49,722 nt of DNA. It comes from CAUPWF01 sp964367905. GTDB lineage: Bacteria; Bacillota; Clostridia; Lachnospirales; Lachnospiraceae. Shown piece by piece: positions 7,739 through 16,273 of this stretch (its first letter is position 1; every line of letters starts with the position of its first letter). Made by a program: the position numbers and the translations under genes. The stretch is from contig CAYIZP010000020.1 of assembly GCA_964367905.1 (NCBI GenBank), positions 1 through 49,722 on the forward strand, in the 5' to 3' direction. The notes under the pieces were generated by a model. It had not been told where the DNA came from and did no database searches. It worked only from the letters and a program-made list of their open reading frames with translations.

Positions 7739-9277
7739 TTACGCTCCTTCTTTTAAATTTCCAAGCATCTTTTCTCCAATTTCAACTGAAGAAATTTTCT
7801 GCGGATTGTATTTTCCATAGATTTTATTATCTGAAATCACAATAATTCTGTCCGAAATCGAAAACAATTCCTCTAAGTCCTCAGAGATTAAAAGCACTGA
7901 GGCTTTCTTTCTTTTTAATGAAATCAGTGTCTCATGAACCATATTAACGGTTCTAACATCAAGTCCCCTACTTGGATAACTAGCTAATAAAACTTTTGGA
8001 TTCCTAATTATTGCTCTCGCAAAAATAGAACGTTGTATATTTCCACCTGACAATGTATTCATTTCTCTATGAAATTCAGGGACGCCCATATTATCTATCA
8101 CTCTTTCTCCCTTCAGGCGCTCTTTTATATTCTGCCAGTTTACAGCAAATCCTTTATTTAACTCTACTCCCGCAAGTGGCATATGCTCCAGGATACTCAA
8201 TGACGGAACAACATTATCGCGTTTTGGATCCTCTGATATTAGAGAAATACCTGACTCAATTCTTTTTGCCACACTATATTTGGATACATCTTTTCCATTT
8301 ACAACAATACTACCTTTTTTAAATTTTCTTACTCCAAAAATAGTTTCTAGTAATTCTTTTTGTCCACGACCTGATATTCCAGCAACACCTAAGATTTCCC
8401 CTTCGCGTAATTTAAAGGATGCATCTTTAATAATTGTCCTACCATGGTCATCTTTGACAGATAATTCTTTCACAAGTAAATTAATCGGTGTTTCATCCGA
8501 ATATAATTTTTTCGCTTCATTGTAGTCAACTGTCTTTTTCTCTACTTCCTCTCCCATCATCTTACTCACAATACTATCTTTATCATATTCGACAGTTTTA
8601 TATGTTGTATCTATTATTTCCCCTTGCCTTAATACGCTGATTACATCTGCACAACACATAACTTCATGTAACTTATGTGTAATTAAGACAACTGCATGTC
8701 CATTTTTTTTCAGTTCTATTAACATATCGATAAACGATAAAGCTTCATGATGAGTTAAAACACTAGTAGGCTCATCAAAAATCATTACTTTTGTATTCCC
8801 CATCATTAAAACTTTTATTATCTCCACTCGCTGACGTTGCCCCAAATCCATCTCCCAAACATACATATCCGGATTAACAGGAATATTATATTTCAATGAT
8901 AGTTCTTTAATCTCATTCTTTATAACTGATTTTTTTATTTTTTGTCTATTTCTAGGCAGTGATAAATAAATATTTTCAAAAGCAGTAAAAGCATCTATCA
9001 ACCTAAAATCCTGAAATACCATTCCAATCCCAGATTCGATTGCGCTTTGTGGAGATAATTGTTGTACGACACCGTTGACAGATATCTCACCAGATGTAGG
9101 CTTATAGATACCATACAACATCTTCATCAAGGTACTTTTTCCCGCACCATTTTCTCCAACTATTGCATGTATTTCATTCGAATAAAACGAAATATTAATA
9201 TTGTTATTAGCCGTGAAATCACCAAATTTTATTGACAATTCCTTTGTCTCTATCACTGGAAGCCTCGATTTTCTCAT
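7739..9277 (-). CDS. BMP-type ABC importer ATPase (duplicated nucleotide-binding domains)
   Basis: Cytoplasmic ATPase of 512 residues with two ABC domains in tandem, as in nucleoside/BMP and ribose-type importers. The first has Walker A GENGAGKS (41-48), a degenerate signature (LGQRQRVEI) and Walker B VMIFDEPTSVLT. The second has the altered P-loop GISGRGQKE, signature LSGGNIQRS and a Walker B lacking the acidic pair (LLASYPSRGLD). Such asymmetry is normal for this family. It lies 25 bp after the pucR-like gene and 2 bp before the first permease. It is not a sugar importer ATPase for the xylan locus, which has a different permease type. Confidence 0.9.
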   Translation of the reverse strand: MRKSRLPVIETKELSIKFGDFTANNNINISFYSNEIHAIVGENGAGKSTLMKMLYGIYKPTSGEISVNGVVQQLSPQSAIESGIGMVFQDFRLIDAFTAFENIYLSLPRNRQKIKKSVIKNEIKELSLKYNIPVNPDMYVWEMDLGQRQRVEIIKVLMMGNTKVMIFDEPTSVLTHHEALSFIDMLIELKKNGHAVVLITHKLHEVMCCADVISVLRQGEIIDTTYKTVEYDKDSIVSKMMGEEVEKKTVDYNEAKKLYSDETPINLLVKELSVKDDHGRTIIKDASFKLREGEILGVAGISGRGQKELLETIFGVRKFKKGSIVVNGKDVSKYSVAKRIESGISLISEDPKRDNVVPSLSILEHMPLAGVELNKGFAVNWQNIKERLKGERVIDNMGVPEFHREMNTLSGGNIQRSIFARAIIRNPKVLLASYPSRGLDVRTVNMVHETLISLKRKKASVLLISEDLEELFSISDRIIVISDNKIYGKYNPQKISSVEIGEKMLGNLKEGA

Positions 9278-9302
9278 ATATCCACCTTTCCTTTCTCCTT
9301 CA

Positions 9303-10889
9303 CTAGGTATATCTCGTTTTCAATCGGTTTACAAATTCTAATTTAATAGCTAACTCTAATTCAAATTTTATTTTTGGGTCGTTTATGTCAGCGCAAAGTA
9401 ACTTTTTTATTTTTTCTAGACGATACGACACTGTGTTGTAATGAATATACATTTTCTGTGATGTAAGCTTGGCATTACACCCATTATCAAAATACACTTG
9501 TAATGTCAACAAAAACTCCGTACTATGGTCTGTATCATAAGAAACTATTGGATACACATATTTTTTTATAAATTTATCCACTTCATCATTTTTAGGTAAT
9601 AAAGATAATACCGAATAAGAACCTAGTTGATCCGCTGTAATTATTGTGTCATTTATACCGCATTTTTTAGATATATCACCTATTCGCATAGCTTCTTCTA
9701 AAGAATCCTTTAACTTTGGCACCGCTTTACACCCTCCTATACAAAGCGAAATTTTTGTCACATTACAGATTTTCTTTATCTGATCCACTAGCTCGAAATG
9801 ATCCACTGCATTTTCTTTCAAAATAATAATTAGCACATTGTCAAAATAGCAACCTATCGCATTGTCAAAAAAATAATTTTCTAACATTTCTAAACATCTT
9901 CTTATATTTTTTAAATACATATTTTCACCGCTTACAACACAGGCATAATATTTGTTTTGAGGAAATATATTTATTCTATATAATTTAGCAAAAGTTATTA
10001 TTTCATTTTCGCTATTAAAATTACCATTCATCCAATCATATATAAATCTATCTCTGTACTTGAATGTGATTTTCTCAACCTCTTGTTCATTAGTAATTCT
10101 AATATTTAATAAAGTGAAAATATTTTTAAGTATCGACACATTCATTTCTGATAGCTGCTTCTCATCACCTAATATAATTACATATTTTTCTGCCACTTGA
10201 TTTCCCAGACAACATATATACACATTCATACTCTTCCCCAAGAGATGTACCATATAAAATCCATCGTCATTCACATCAGACAAGACATCCCGAACATTTG
10301 CCTCAATACTTGTTGTCTTTAAAGCTTCATTCGTGAGATACTGAATATCATCTACAAAATCAATATATAATAATTTACATCTAATTTGCTGAGATATAAA
10401 ATCTATTACACTAAATATATCTGCTTTGCTTTGAATATTGTCTGATATTTTTTGAAACAGCAACTGTTCAATTAGAAATTTTTCTTCTCTTTTTCTTAGT
10501 AACGCTTCCATTGCTTCTCCAATCACATTTGCAAAAATCACATTAGGCGCTACTTCAATAAGCAAAAATCCAAGATCTCTAGCTTTTTCAATAACATCAC
10601 TAGGAATCACATCTATAAATCTTTTGGGTTTTATCGCAAGTCCTGTAACATTATTCAGATGAAGTCTTTCGACAAGTTCCACAATTGAATCTAGGCTATT
10701 TCTGAACGGATAGCCTGTGGTCATAAGTAGCTCGTGCGGAACTACCCAATCACAAATATCAGGCACCTCCATCATATTTGCCGAGTGTATAATTTTCTTG
10801 TCCAAATCACTTCCAACAATAACCTTAGAGCCTTTCATCGATGGTAAATTCATAAATTCAAGAGCTGTTAAACAAGTTTCTTTCCCCAC
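9303..10889 (-). CDS. PucR-family transcriptional regulator
   Basis: Cytoplasmic regulator of 528 residues. The N-terminal ~125 residues form a PucR-like domain (CDWVVPHELLMTTGYPFRN), the middle is a long GGDEF-like/linker region, and the C-terminus carries the PucR helix-turn-helix (LTLQVYFDNGCNAKLTSQKM and HYNTVSYRLEKIKKLL). The family controls purine, ureide and nitrogen catabolism in Firmicutes and actinobacteria, matching its place as first gene of the biuret operon. The start is a GTG at 10889 with AAGGAG five bases upstream; no in-frame ATG fits. A promoter and a terminator-like leader hairpin precede it, so it probably regulates its own operon. Confidence 0.88.
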   Translation of the reverse strand: MGKETCLTALEFMNLPSMKGSKVIVGSDLDKKIIHSANMMEVPDICDWVVPHELLMTTGYPFRNSLDSIVELVERLHLNNVTGLAIKPKRFIDVIPSDVIEKARDLGFLLIEVAPNVIFANVIGEAMEALLRKREEKFLIEQLLFQKISDNIQSKADIFSVIDFISQQIRCKLLYIDFVDDIQYLTNEALKTTSIEANVRDVLSDVNDDGFYMVHLLGKSMNVYICCLGNQVAEKYVIILGDEKQLSEMNVSILKNIFTLLNIRITNEQEVEKITFKYRDRFIYDWMNGNFNSENEIITFAKLYRINIFPQNKYYACVVSGENMYLKNIRRCLEMLENYFFDNAIGCYFDNVLIIILKENAVDHFELVDQIKKICNVTKISLCIGGCKAVPKLKDSLEEAMRIGDISKKCGINDTIITADQLGSYSVLSLLPKNDEVDKFIKKYVYPIVSYDTDHSTEFLLTLQVYFDNGCNAKLTSQKMYIHYNTVSYRLEKIKKLLCADINDPKIKFELELAIKLEFVNRLKTRYT

Positions 10890-10908
10890 ATCATCTCCTT
10901 TTTCAAAT

Positions 10909-10945
10909 AAAAAAAACGCGAATACCTCAAAAAGATAATCGCGTC
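10909..10945 (-). terminator. Terminator-like hairpin in the leader of the pucR-atzF operon (possible attenuator)
   Basis: Read on the minus strand: stem ACGCGA/TCGCGT (10939-10944 and 10916-10921), a 17-nt loop, then a run of eight T (10909-10916). It lies between the predicted promoter (10964-10992) and the GTG start at 10889, so it would be transcribed as part of the operon's 5' leader. It might instead simply end readthrough from glf. Confidence 0.6.
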
Positions 10946-10963
10946 TTTGCTAATTTCCTATTC

Positions 10964-10992
10964 ATTATAATTGTTTCCAGTTAATATTACAA
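10964..10992 (-). promoter_or_regulatory. Predicted promoter of the pucR-biuret operon
   Basis: Read on the minus strand: -35 TTGTAA (10987-10992), 17-bp spacer, -10 TATAAT (10964-10969). Transcription would begin near 10957, placing the T-tailed hairpin inside the leader. Confidence 0.65.
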
Positions 10993-11017
10993 TGGCGACA
11001 TAACACAAAATTCTTTC

Positions 11018-11045
11018 TGTTTTGTTATGAAGTGTTCACAAAACA
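11018..11045. promoter_or_regulatory. Inverted repeat upstream of the biuret-operon promoter
   Basis: Perfect 8-bp arms TGTTTTGT (11018-11025) and ACAAAACA (11038-11045) separated by 12 bp, centred about 40 bp upstream of the -35 box and just after the glf stop codon. It could be an operator for the PucR-type regulator or a weak end-of-glf hairpin. It does not resemble the PucR box I remember from Bacillus. Confidence 0.35.
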
Positions 11046-11057
11046 TATCTCGCACAA

Positions 11058-12164
11058 TTACACATTCAACTCATTCTCTGCCTTATCAAGTGCCGATCCA
11101 ATCACAGCATCCATGTCATAATACTTGTATTCTCCCAATCTTCCACCAAATATTACATTCGACTCATTTTTCGCCAACTCTTTATACTTTAGATACAACT
11201 CTGTATTCTTCTCATCATTCACAGGATAATATGGTTCGTCTCCAAGCTTCCACTCCGAACTGTATTCCTTACTGATTACCGTCTTCGGCTGTGTTCCGAA
11301 CTCAAACCACTTGTGTTCAATGATTCTTGTCCATGGAGTCTTATTATCTGTATAATTCACAGCTGCATTTCCTTGGAAATTTGGCTTGTCTAGAATCTCT
11401 GTTTCGAATCTAACCGAACGATACTCCAACGTTCCTAATTGATATTGGAAATACTCATCGATTGGTCCTGTGAACACAATCTTATCTGCCATTGCATCGA
11501 AAGCCTCTTTCTCCGCTAAGTAATCAACTCCCGTCCTCACTTCGATACCTTCAAGCATGTTCTCTACAAGCCTCGTGTAGCCACCAATCGGAATCCCTTG
11601 ATACAATGCATTGAAATAATTATTATCAAAAGTAAATCTTACTGGGAGCCTCTTAATAATGAAGGCTGGCAACTCCGTACATGGTCTCCCCCATTGCTTC
11701 TCTGTATATCCCTTAATCAACTTCTCGTAGATATCTGTCCCTACAAGGCTAATCGCCTGTTCTTCTAGATTCTTCGGTTCTGTAATTCCAGCATCCTTCT
11801 TCTGTTCTTCAATCTTCGCTTGCGCCTCTTCTGGGGTCACAACACCCCACATCTTATTGAATGTATACATATTGAATGGCAAGGAATACAACTCCCCATT
11901 ATAATTCGCAACTGGCGAATTGGTAAATCGATTAAAGTCAATAAACGAACTCACATAATCCCATACCCTCTTGTCATTGGTATGGAAGATATGCGCTCCG
12001 TACTTATGTACATTAATATCTTCCACCTTCTCCGTGTAGATATTCCCCGCAATATGATCTCTACGATCAATAACCAAGACCTTCTTGCCCGCCTTCGCTG
12101 CTTCCCTCGCAAAGACAGCTCCATATAGTCCCGCTCCTACAATTAGATAATCGTACTTCATCAT
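11058..12164 (-). CDS. glf: UDP-galactopyranose mutase
   Basis: Flavoenzyme that interconverts UDP-galactopyranose and UDP-galactofuranose, supplying galactofuranose for surface polysaccharides. The 368-residue length is standard. It starts with the Rossmann FAD-binding motif VGAGLYGAVFAREAAKAGKK, followed by VLVIDRRDHIAGNIYTEK and YGAHIFHTND, all hallmark segments. The EKQWGRPCTELPAFIIKRLP region and the C-terminal FGGRLGEYKYYDMD are also typical. It precedes the biuret operon on the same strand and follows fkp by 40 bp. A 62-bp duplicate of its codons for residues ~28-48 occurs at 958-1019, at the far end of the biuret operon. Confidence 0.95.
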   Translation of the reverse strand: MMKYDYLIVGAGLYGAVFAREAAKAGKKVLVIDRRDHIAGNIYTEKVEDINVHKYGAHIFHTNDKRVWDYVSSFIDFNRFTNSPVANYNGELYSLPFNMYTFNKMWGVVTPEEAQAKIEEQKKDAGITEPKNLEEQAISLVGTDIYEKLIKGYTEKQWGRPCTELPAFIIKRLPVRFTFDNNYFNALYQGIPIGGYTRLVENMLEGIEVRTGVDYLAEKEAFDAMADKIVFTGPIDEYFQYQLGTLEYRSVRFETEILDKPNFQGNAAVNYTDNKTPWTRIIEHKWFEFGTQPKTVISKEYSSEWKLGDEPYYPVNDEKNTELYLKYKELAKNESNVIFGGRLGEYKYYDMDAVIGSALDKAENELNV

Positions 12165-12204
12165 GTTTCTCCTTCATCTCACTCTATATTTATCCCTTAC
12201 AGAA

Positions 12205-15090
12205 TTAACGAATCTCACTCTCCCATACTGCCACTCCGCTATCTGCAAACACCTCATTCAACCTTGCACGCAGTTGCTCTTTACATACGCCCTTTTTTAG
12301 AATCACCTGCAAGAAACCTCCGCCTCCTGCTCCACATATCATCTTGCCATCTATCAGGTCGTCAATCGTGTGAAACACTTGATCTATACAAGTATTTGTG
12401 CAACCTTTATCTAATTTCTGTGAAAGCCCCCAATGCTTACTGAGCAACTCCGCAAACTGATCCACATTTCCCTTCTCTAGTTCGAATCGCATAAGCACTG
12501 CTATACGCTGAATCTCATAAAGCACCTCTAGGGATTCTTGATTGCCTCCAATATATCTCCCTACCACTTCACGCAATAAGTTCCTAGCAAGCCTTCTCTG
12601 TCCTGTGTAAATCAGAGCAAATCTCTCATTTAGTTCTCGCTTCGTTTCTTCTGACATTAGAATTGGCGTGCAAGTGATTTTCTGGTTCAATCCACACTCA
12701 GCTGTAACCATCTTAATTCCATGAGCCAATCCACCCACCTGATCCTGCCAACCTCCACCTGTTGACATCAGCTGCTCCATACACAAAACTCGATTATACA
12801 ACTCATTTTCTTCTATATCGATTCCTAAAAACTCGAAGATTCCTTTTACACAGGCTCCAGCTAGAATAGAGCTTGTTCCAAGACCACTCCCCTTTGGTAT
12901 ATTAATTACCCTCGTATTAAGATAAATTCCCCCTCCTAGGCGTTTTGTTAGTTCTTCTATAGAGACATCCTCTTCATATGGAATTACAGCGCATGCCAAT
13001 AACGCTGCTTTGTGTAATGCAAACACATCCGATGGATCCGTACAATCTTGTAATTCTTTGACGTCATCGAACACTTTGTATGACCCTATATCTGTTGAAG
13101 CAAGTTCAATCGCGGACTTACTTGTCCTTTTTAGTGTTACCTCAATTGGATACTCACCATTAAGAAGTATTGCCGCATTTAACACTGTCCCCCCCTGTTC
13201 ATTGCAGTAAGGCGGTGTATCCGACCAACCACCACCCCAATTCACACGAACCGGAAGCCTCGTAACAACCTCATCTTTAACAATATTACACTCTTCTCTA
13301 TAAGTTATCCCTTCTAATGCAGCTTCTAATATAGCCGTGCAAATCGTCCGAAAGCAAGCATCAGACATCTGTTGTTTCTCCGTGACCTTGGACAAATAAT
13401 AATAGATACGAATCTTAATACCAAACTCATCCAACTTCTTTTCATCTAATAATTCTGCCTCATGAACAAGATATCTGATCACCCTGTCTGATATTCCGTT
13501 ATCAAAGATGGAAATTGCACTTTCGACAGGCACTCTTCGTTCAATTGCATCTAACAATGCCTCCGCCTTAACTTTATCATCTAACTTCTCTTGCCATGGA
13601 AGAATTGCAGTTACATCAGCAAGGTTGAAGCTATCCTTTAAACTCAACATCTCTTCCCCGTCTTCTCCAGACAAGCTCTTCCTCACTGCTTCTGAAATTG
13701 TCGTGCAAACTGGAAAAAGTGGCGCATCCCATAACGGCTCATCTATCGGTTGCCCAAATCGCACTGACTCTTTAGGATTGTCATAAATTCCATAGTAACG
13801 AGCGACAAACTGTTCTTCTCCAAGTTTCAGTCCATGCATCACTGTGCCTTCTGGTATCGTCACATTTTTCAATGTCACCCCAGATATCACACACTTTTTA
13901 CCGATTATCACTCCACGATGTACATAAGAATCTTCAATGTATGACCCTTCTCCTACTGTAGCATTCTTGCTAATATAAGAATTTGACGCAGAAAAATGCG
14001 ATGCCTTGCTATTGCTATTAACGTTGGAATTCCACGATAAATAGCAGTAATTCTCAATCTCCTCTGCCATAAGCTGCAACAACTCTCTAGTTGTCCCAAA
14101 ATGAATAAATGAAGCAGGCGAAAAACGTATTAACTTCATACGATATGGGTGTAATTTTTCCCAAATCAAAGTACGTGCTTTTTCCAATGCAACACTAAAC
14201 TCTCCCTCTGGAGTTTCCTTATAATACTGTTCTAATGTAGCATCACTAGCTAACGGATAAGAGAAATCAGCATAAAGGCTTAGTCTAACTTCCTCGTTGA
14301 CCATGAATTGAAACTTCTCTTGTGTATCAATCAGCCCATATAAATCATTTAAGATATTGCTATCAAAAATCATAGCGCCTGTATCAATATCACAATTCCC
14401 GCGATCATCCACTGCACCTACTTTATGAAGATATTCTTCCTTTTGCTTATGCAAAAACGAACCCACATTGCCCTGTTCATCCGCTAAGTACACCCCATGA
14501 TTTTTTGCCGTACTCACCTGCTCCTTGATAGAAAACGCCGCAGCCCCCCTAGCGTAAAAATCTATCTGCAATGGATTAAATAATAGCAGTACGTCTCCAG
14601 AACACAATAACATCCCATCTATCATTCGATTAGGCACTCCACTCATGCCGATAATAAACTCATCAAAAAGAGTTGATCGCCTCCCATCAGGTAACACACG
14701 TGGTACCGGACTAAACAACTTACCACAGGCGGAATACTGAGGCACTCTCTTAGAATCTCCACCGCTGTGAATACACAAAATCTTTAAACCCGAAAAATCA
14801 ACACTCTTTCGTTCTTTTACAATTTCAGCCAATACATTCAATGTTGCCCCACCAGAACCCACGCGTGCACCATCCGGATCAGGAATCACAAGATATCGCG
14901 TAGACTCCGGTAACTTCCCAGATTCCAGGCGATACTTAATCTGTTGCTCATATGCCAATGCCTGCTTCTCATTCGAAGCTGTCAGAACAATATAGTCCCA
15001 TGTCTGCTTACTATCAAGCGACAGCAAATAATTATCATATTGGTCATGATAGCTTTGTTGTAAAAATAGATTTTTATATTTATTTTTCAT
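12205..15090 (-). CDS. fkp: Bifunctional fucokinase/fucose-1-phosphate guanylyltransferase
   Basis: Salvage enzyme converting L-fucose through fucose-1-phosphate to GDP-fucose in the cytoplasm. At 961 residues it is close to Bacteroides Fkp. The N-terminal half is the fucose-1-phosphate guanylyltransferase domain (DYIVLTASNEKQALAYEQQ and PDPDGARVGSGGATLNVL), ending in a left-handed helix segment (SNSYISKNATVGEGSYIEDS). The C-terminal ~350 residues are a GHMP kinase (LPVRVNWGGGWSDTPPYC; ATP loop PKGSGLGTSSILAGA; GAGGGGFLQVI). It neighbours glf, so both probably feed nucleotide sugars into surface glycans, although no fucosyltransferase is beside it. A ribosome-binding site GAGGGA precedes the ATG. 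Confidence 0.9.
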   Translation of the reverse strand: MKNKYKNLFLQQSYHDQYDNYLLSLDSKQTWDYIVLTASNEKQALAYEQQIKYRLESGKLPESTRYLVIPDPDGARVGSGGATLNVLAEIVKERKSVDFSGLKILCIHSGGDSKRVPQYSACGKLFSPVPRVLPDGRRSTLFDEFIIGMSGVPNRMIDGMLLCSGDVLLLFNPLQIDFYARGAAAFSIKEQVSTAKNHGVYLADEQGNVGSFLHKQKEEYLHKVGAVDDRGNCDIDTGAMIFDSNILNDLYGLIDTQEKFQFMVNEEVRLSLYADFSYPLASDATLEQYYKETPEGEFSVALEKARTLIWEKLHPYRMKLIRFSPASFIHFGTTRELLQLMAEEIENYCYLSWNSNVNSNSKASHFSASNSYISKNATVGEGSYIEDSYVHRGVIIGKKCVISGVTLKNVTIPEGTVMHGLKLGEEQFVARYYGIYDNPKESVRFGQPIDEPLWDAPLFPVCTTISEAVRKSLSGEDGEEMLSLKDSFNLADVTAILPWQEKLDDKVKAEALLDAIERRVPVESAISIFDNGISDRVIRYLVHEAELLDEKKLDEFGIKIRIYYYLSKVTEKQQMSDACFRTICTAILEAALEGITYREECNIVKDEVVTRLPVRVNWGGGWSDTPPYCNEQGGTVLNAAILLNGEYPIEVTLKRTSKSAIELASTDIGSYKVFDDVKELQDCTDPSDVFALHKAALLACAVIPYEEDVSIEELTKRLGGGIYLNTRVINIPKGSGLGTSSILAGACVKGIFEFLGIDIEENELYNRVLCMEQLMSTGGGWQDQVGGLAHGIKMVTAECGLNQKITCTPILMSEETKRELNERFALIYTGQRRLARNLLREVVGRYIGGNQESLEVLYEIQRIAVLMRFELEKGNVDQFAELLSKHWGLSQKLDKGCTNTCIDQVFHTIDDLIDGKMICGAGGGGFLQVILKKGVCKEQLRARLNEVFADSGVAVWESEIR

Positions 15091-15144
15091 TTCATATTCC
15101 CTCGTTTTATTGGCTTTTTCAAATAGTATATCATATATTCACAC

Positions 15145-15181
15145 AGCAAAAAAGCCCCAACCCCTTTAATAAAAGAATTAA
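15145..15181. repeat. Short dispersed repeat, copy 1
   Basis: This stretch, containing AAAAAAGCCCCAACCCC and an AATAAAAGAATTAA tail, recurs almost exactly at 32959-32997. On the minus strand it lies 3' of the response regulator gene and reads GGGGTTGGGGCTTTTTT, so it may act in transcription ending, although no clear long stem is visible. Confidence 0.5.
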
Positions 15182-15202
15182 ATCATTATATGAAAATTAT
15201 CA

Positions 15203-16258
15203 CTACTCTTTTGATTTCTTGTATTGACTTGGAGAAACCCCTACATTTTTTTTGAAAACGAGACAGAAATAGTTGGAGTCACTAAAACCAGTAGTTTCTG
15301 ATATTTCATTGATCTTCATATCTGTATTTCTCAACAAATACTGTGCCTTCTCTATCTTCATTCTCGTTATATAAGCGTTACACCCCTCTCCAGTCTCTTG
15401 TTTGAACATCCGAGATAGATATGTGGCATTCATATTAAATTCCTCCGCAAGACTAGTAACGGTGAGATTATCCGCCACATGTTGTCTTACATAAGTCTTT
15501 ATATTATTGATAACGAATGAAGACTCCCTTTCGTTTATTCCTAATAAATTATCAATAAAACTGCTTACAATTGTCATTTTTTTCTCTTTTTCTGCTTCTT
15601 TTAATACAACATACATTTTTTCAAGACTCATGCTCTGTATTTTTGATTCTTCAAAATATTTATAGAACACTTCTAGTACGAATTGAAAACAATATTTATC
15701 CAATATTTCATCTGAAATTTTTGCACTCAAAGCCACACTCTCACATTCATGAAACAACTCTTTAACCTTAACAGGTATATCTATATTTTCCTTCATTTTC
15801 ATCACAATATCAAAATAATATTTTTCAAAGGATTTTTCATCTAAATTTTTCAATTCATTTCTCAACAACTGCTTACTTTTTTCTTCTTTTATTTCTTCTA
15901 CCTGATCTAGAATCACACCCATTAAAACATCTTCATCCATTGGTTTCAATAAAAATTCATGCACCTGCAATCGCAAGCAAGTCTGCGCATAATCAAACCT
16001 CTCAAACCCAGTCATCACAATAATACGAATCTCTATTTTCAACTCACGAATTTGCTTAATCAAGTCAATTCCGCTCACTTTACCCATCTGAATATCCACC
16101 AATAATATATCTGGGGTATCATTTAAAATAATAGGCAAAGCTTCTGACACCGACCCAGCAACCAAAACCTCATCTATACCTAATTCATCCCAATCAATTC
16201 CATTTTTAATTCCCATTCGAATCATTTTTTCATCATCTACAATTAATAATTTAATCAT
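15203..16258 (-). CDS. Response regulator with AraC-type output domain (YesN-like)
   Basis: Cytoplasmic DNA-binding response regulator of 351 residues. The receiver domain (1-~120) has acidic pair Asp8/Asp9, phosphoacceptor Asp55 (ILLVDIQM), Thr83 and Lys105 (FLLKP). A linker is followed by a C-terminal AraC HTH pair (VTSLAEEFNMNATYLSRMFK and INEISETTGFSDSNYFCLVF). It is encoded 15 bp after the partner sensor kinase. Given its position beside the ABC transporter and GH120 xylosidase it probably activates that operon on sensing xylo-oligosaccharides. The transcription unit appears separate from the transporter operon, divided by a strong hairpin at 18097-18130. Confidence 0.92.
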   Translation of the reverse strand: MIKLLIVDDEKMIRMGIKNGIDWDELGIDEVLVAGSVSEALPIILNDTPDILLVDIQMGKVSGIDLIKQIRELKIEIRIIVMTGFERFDYAQTCLRLQVHEFLLKPMDEDVLMGVILDQVEEIKEEKSKQLLRNELKNLDEKSFEKYYFDIVMKMKENIDIPVKVKELFHECESVALSAKISDEILDKYCFQFVLEVFYKYFEESKIQSMSLEKMYVVLKEAEKEKKMTIVSSFIDNLLGINERESSFVINNIKTYVRQHVADNLTVTSLAEEFNMNATYLSRMFKQETGEGCNAYITRMKIEKAQYLLRNTDMKINEISETTGFSDSNYFCLVFKKNVGVSPSQYKKSKE

Positions 16259-16273
16259 ACGTACACCTCACAA

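Noticed and set aside
4642..9277. Importer annotated as a plain nucleoside transporter
   Set aside because: The family allows this, but its operon position with biuret-type hydrolases and atzF makes a urea-like ligand more likely; left open.
15145..15181. G-quadruplex (GGGGTTGGGG)
   Set aside because: Only two runs of G are present; four are needed.
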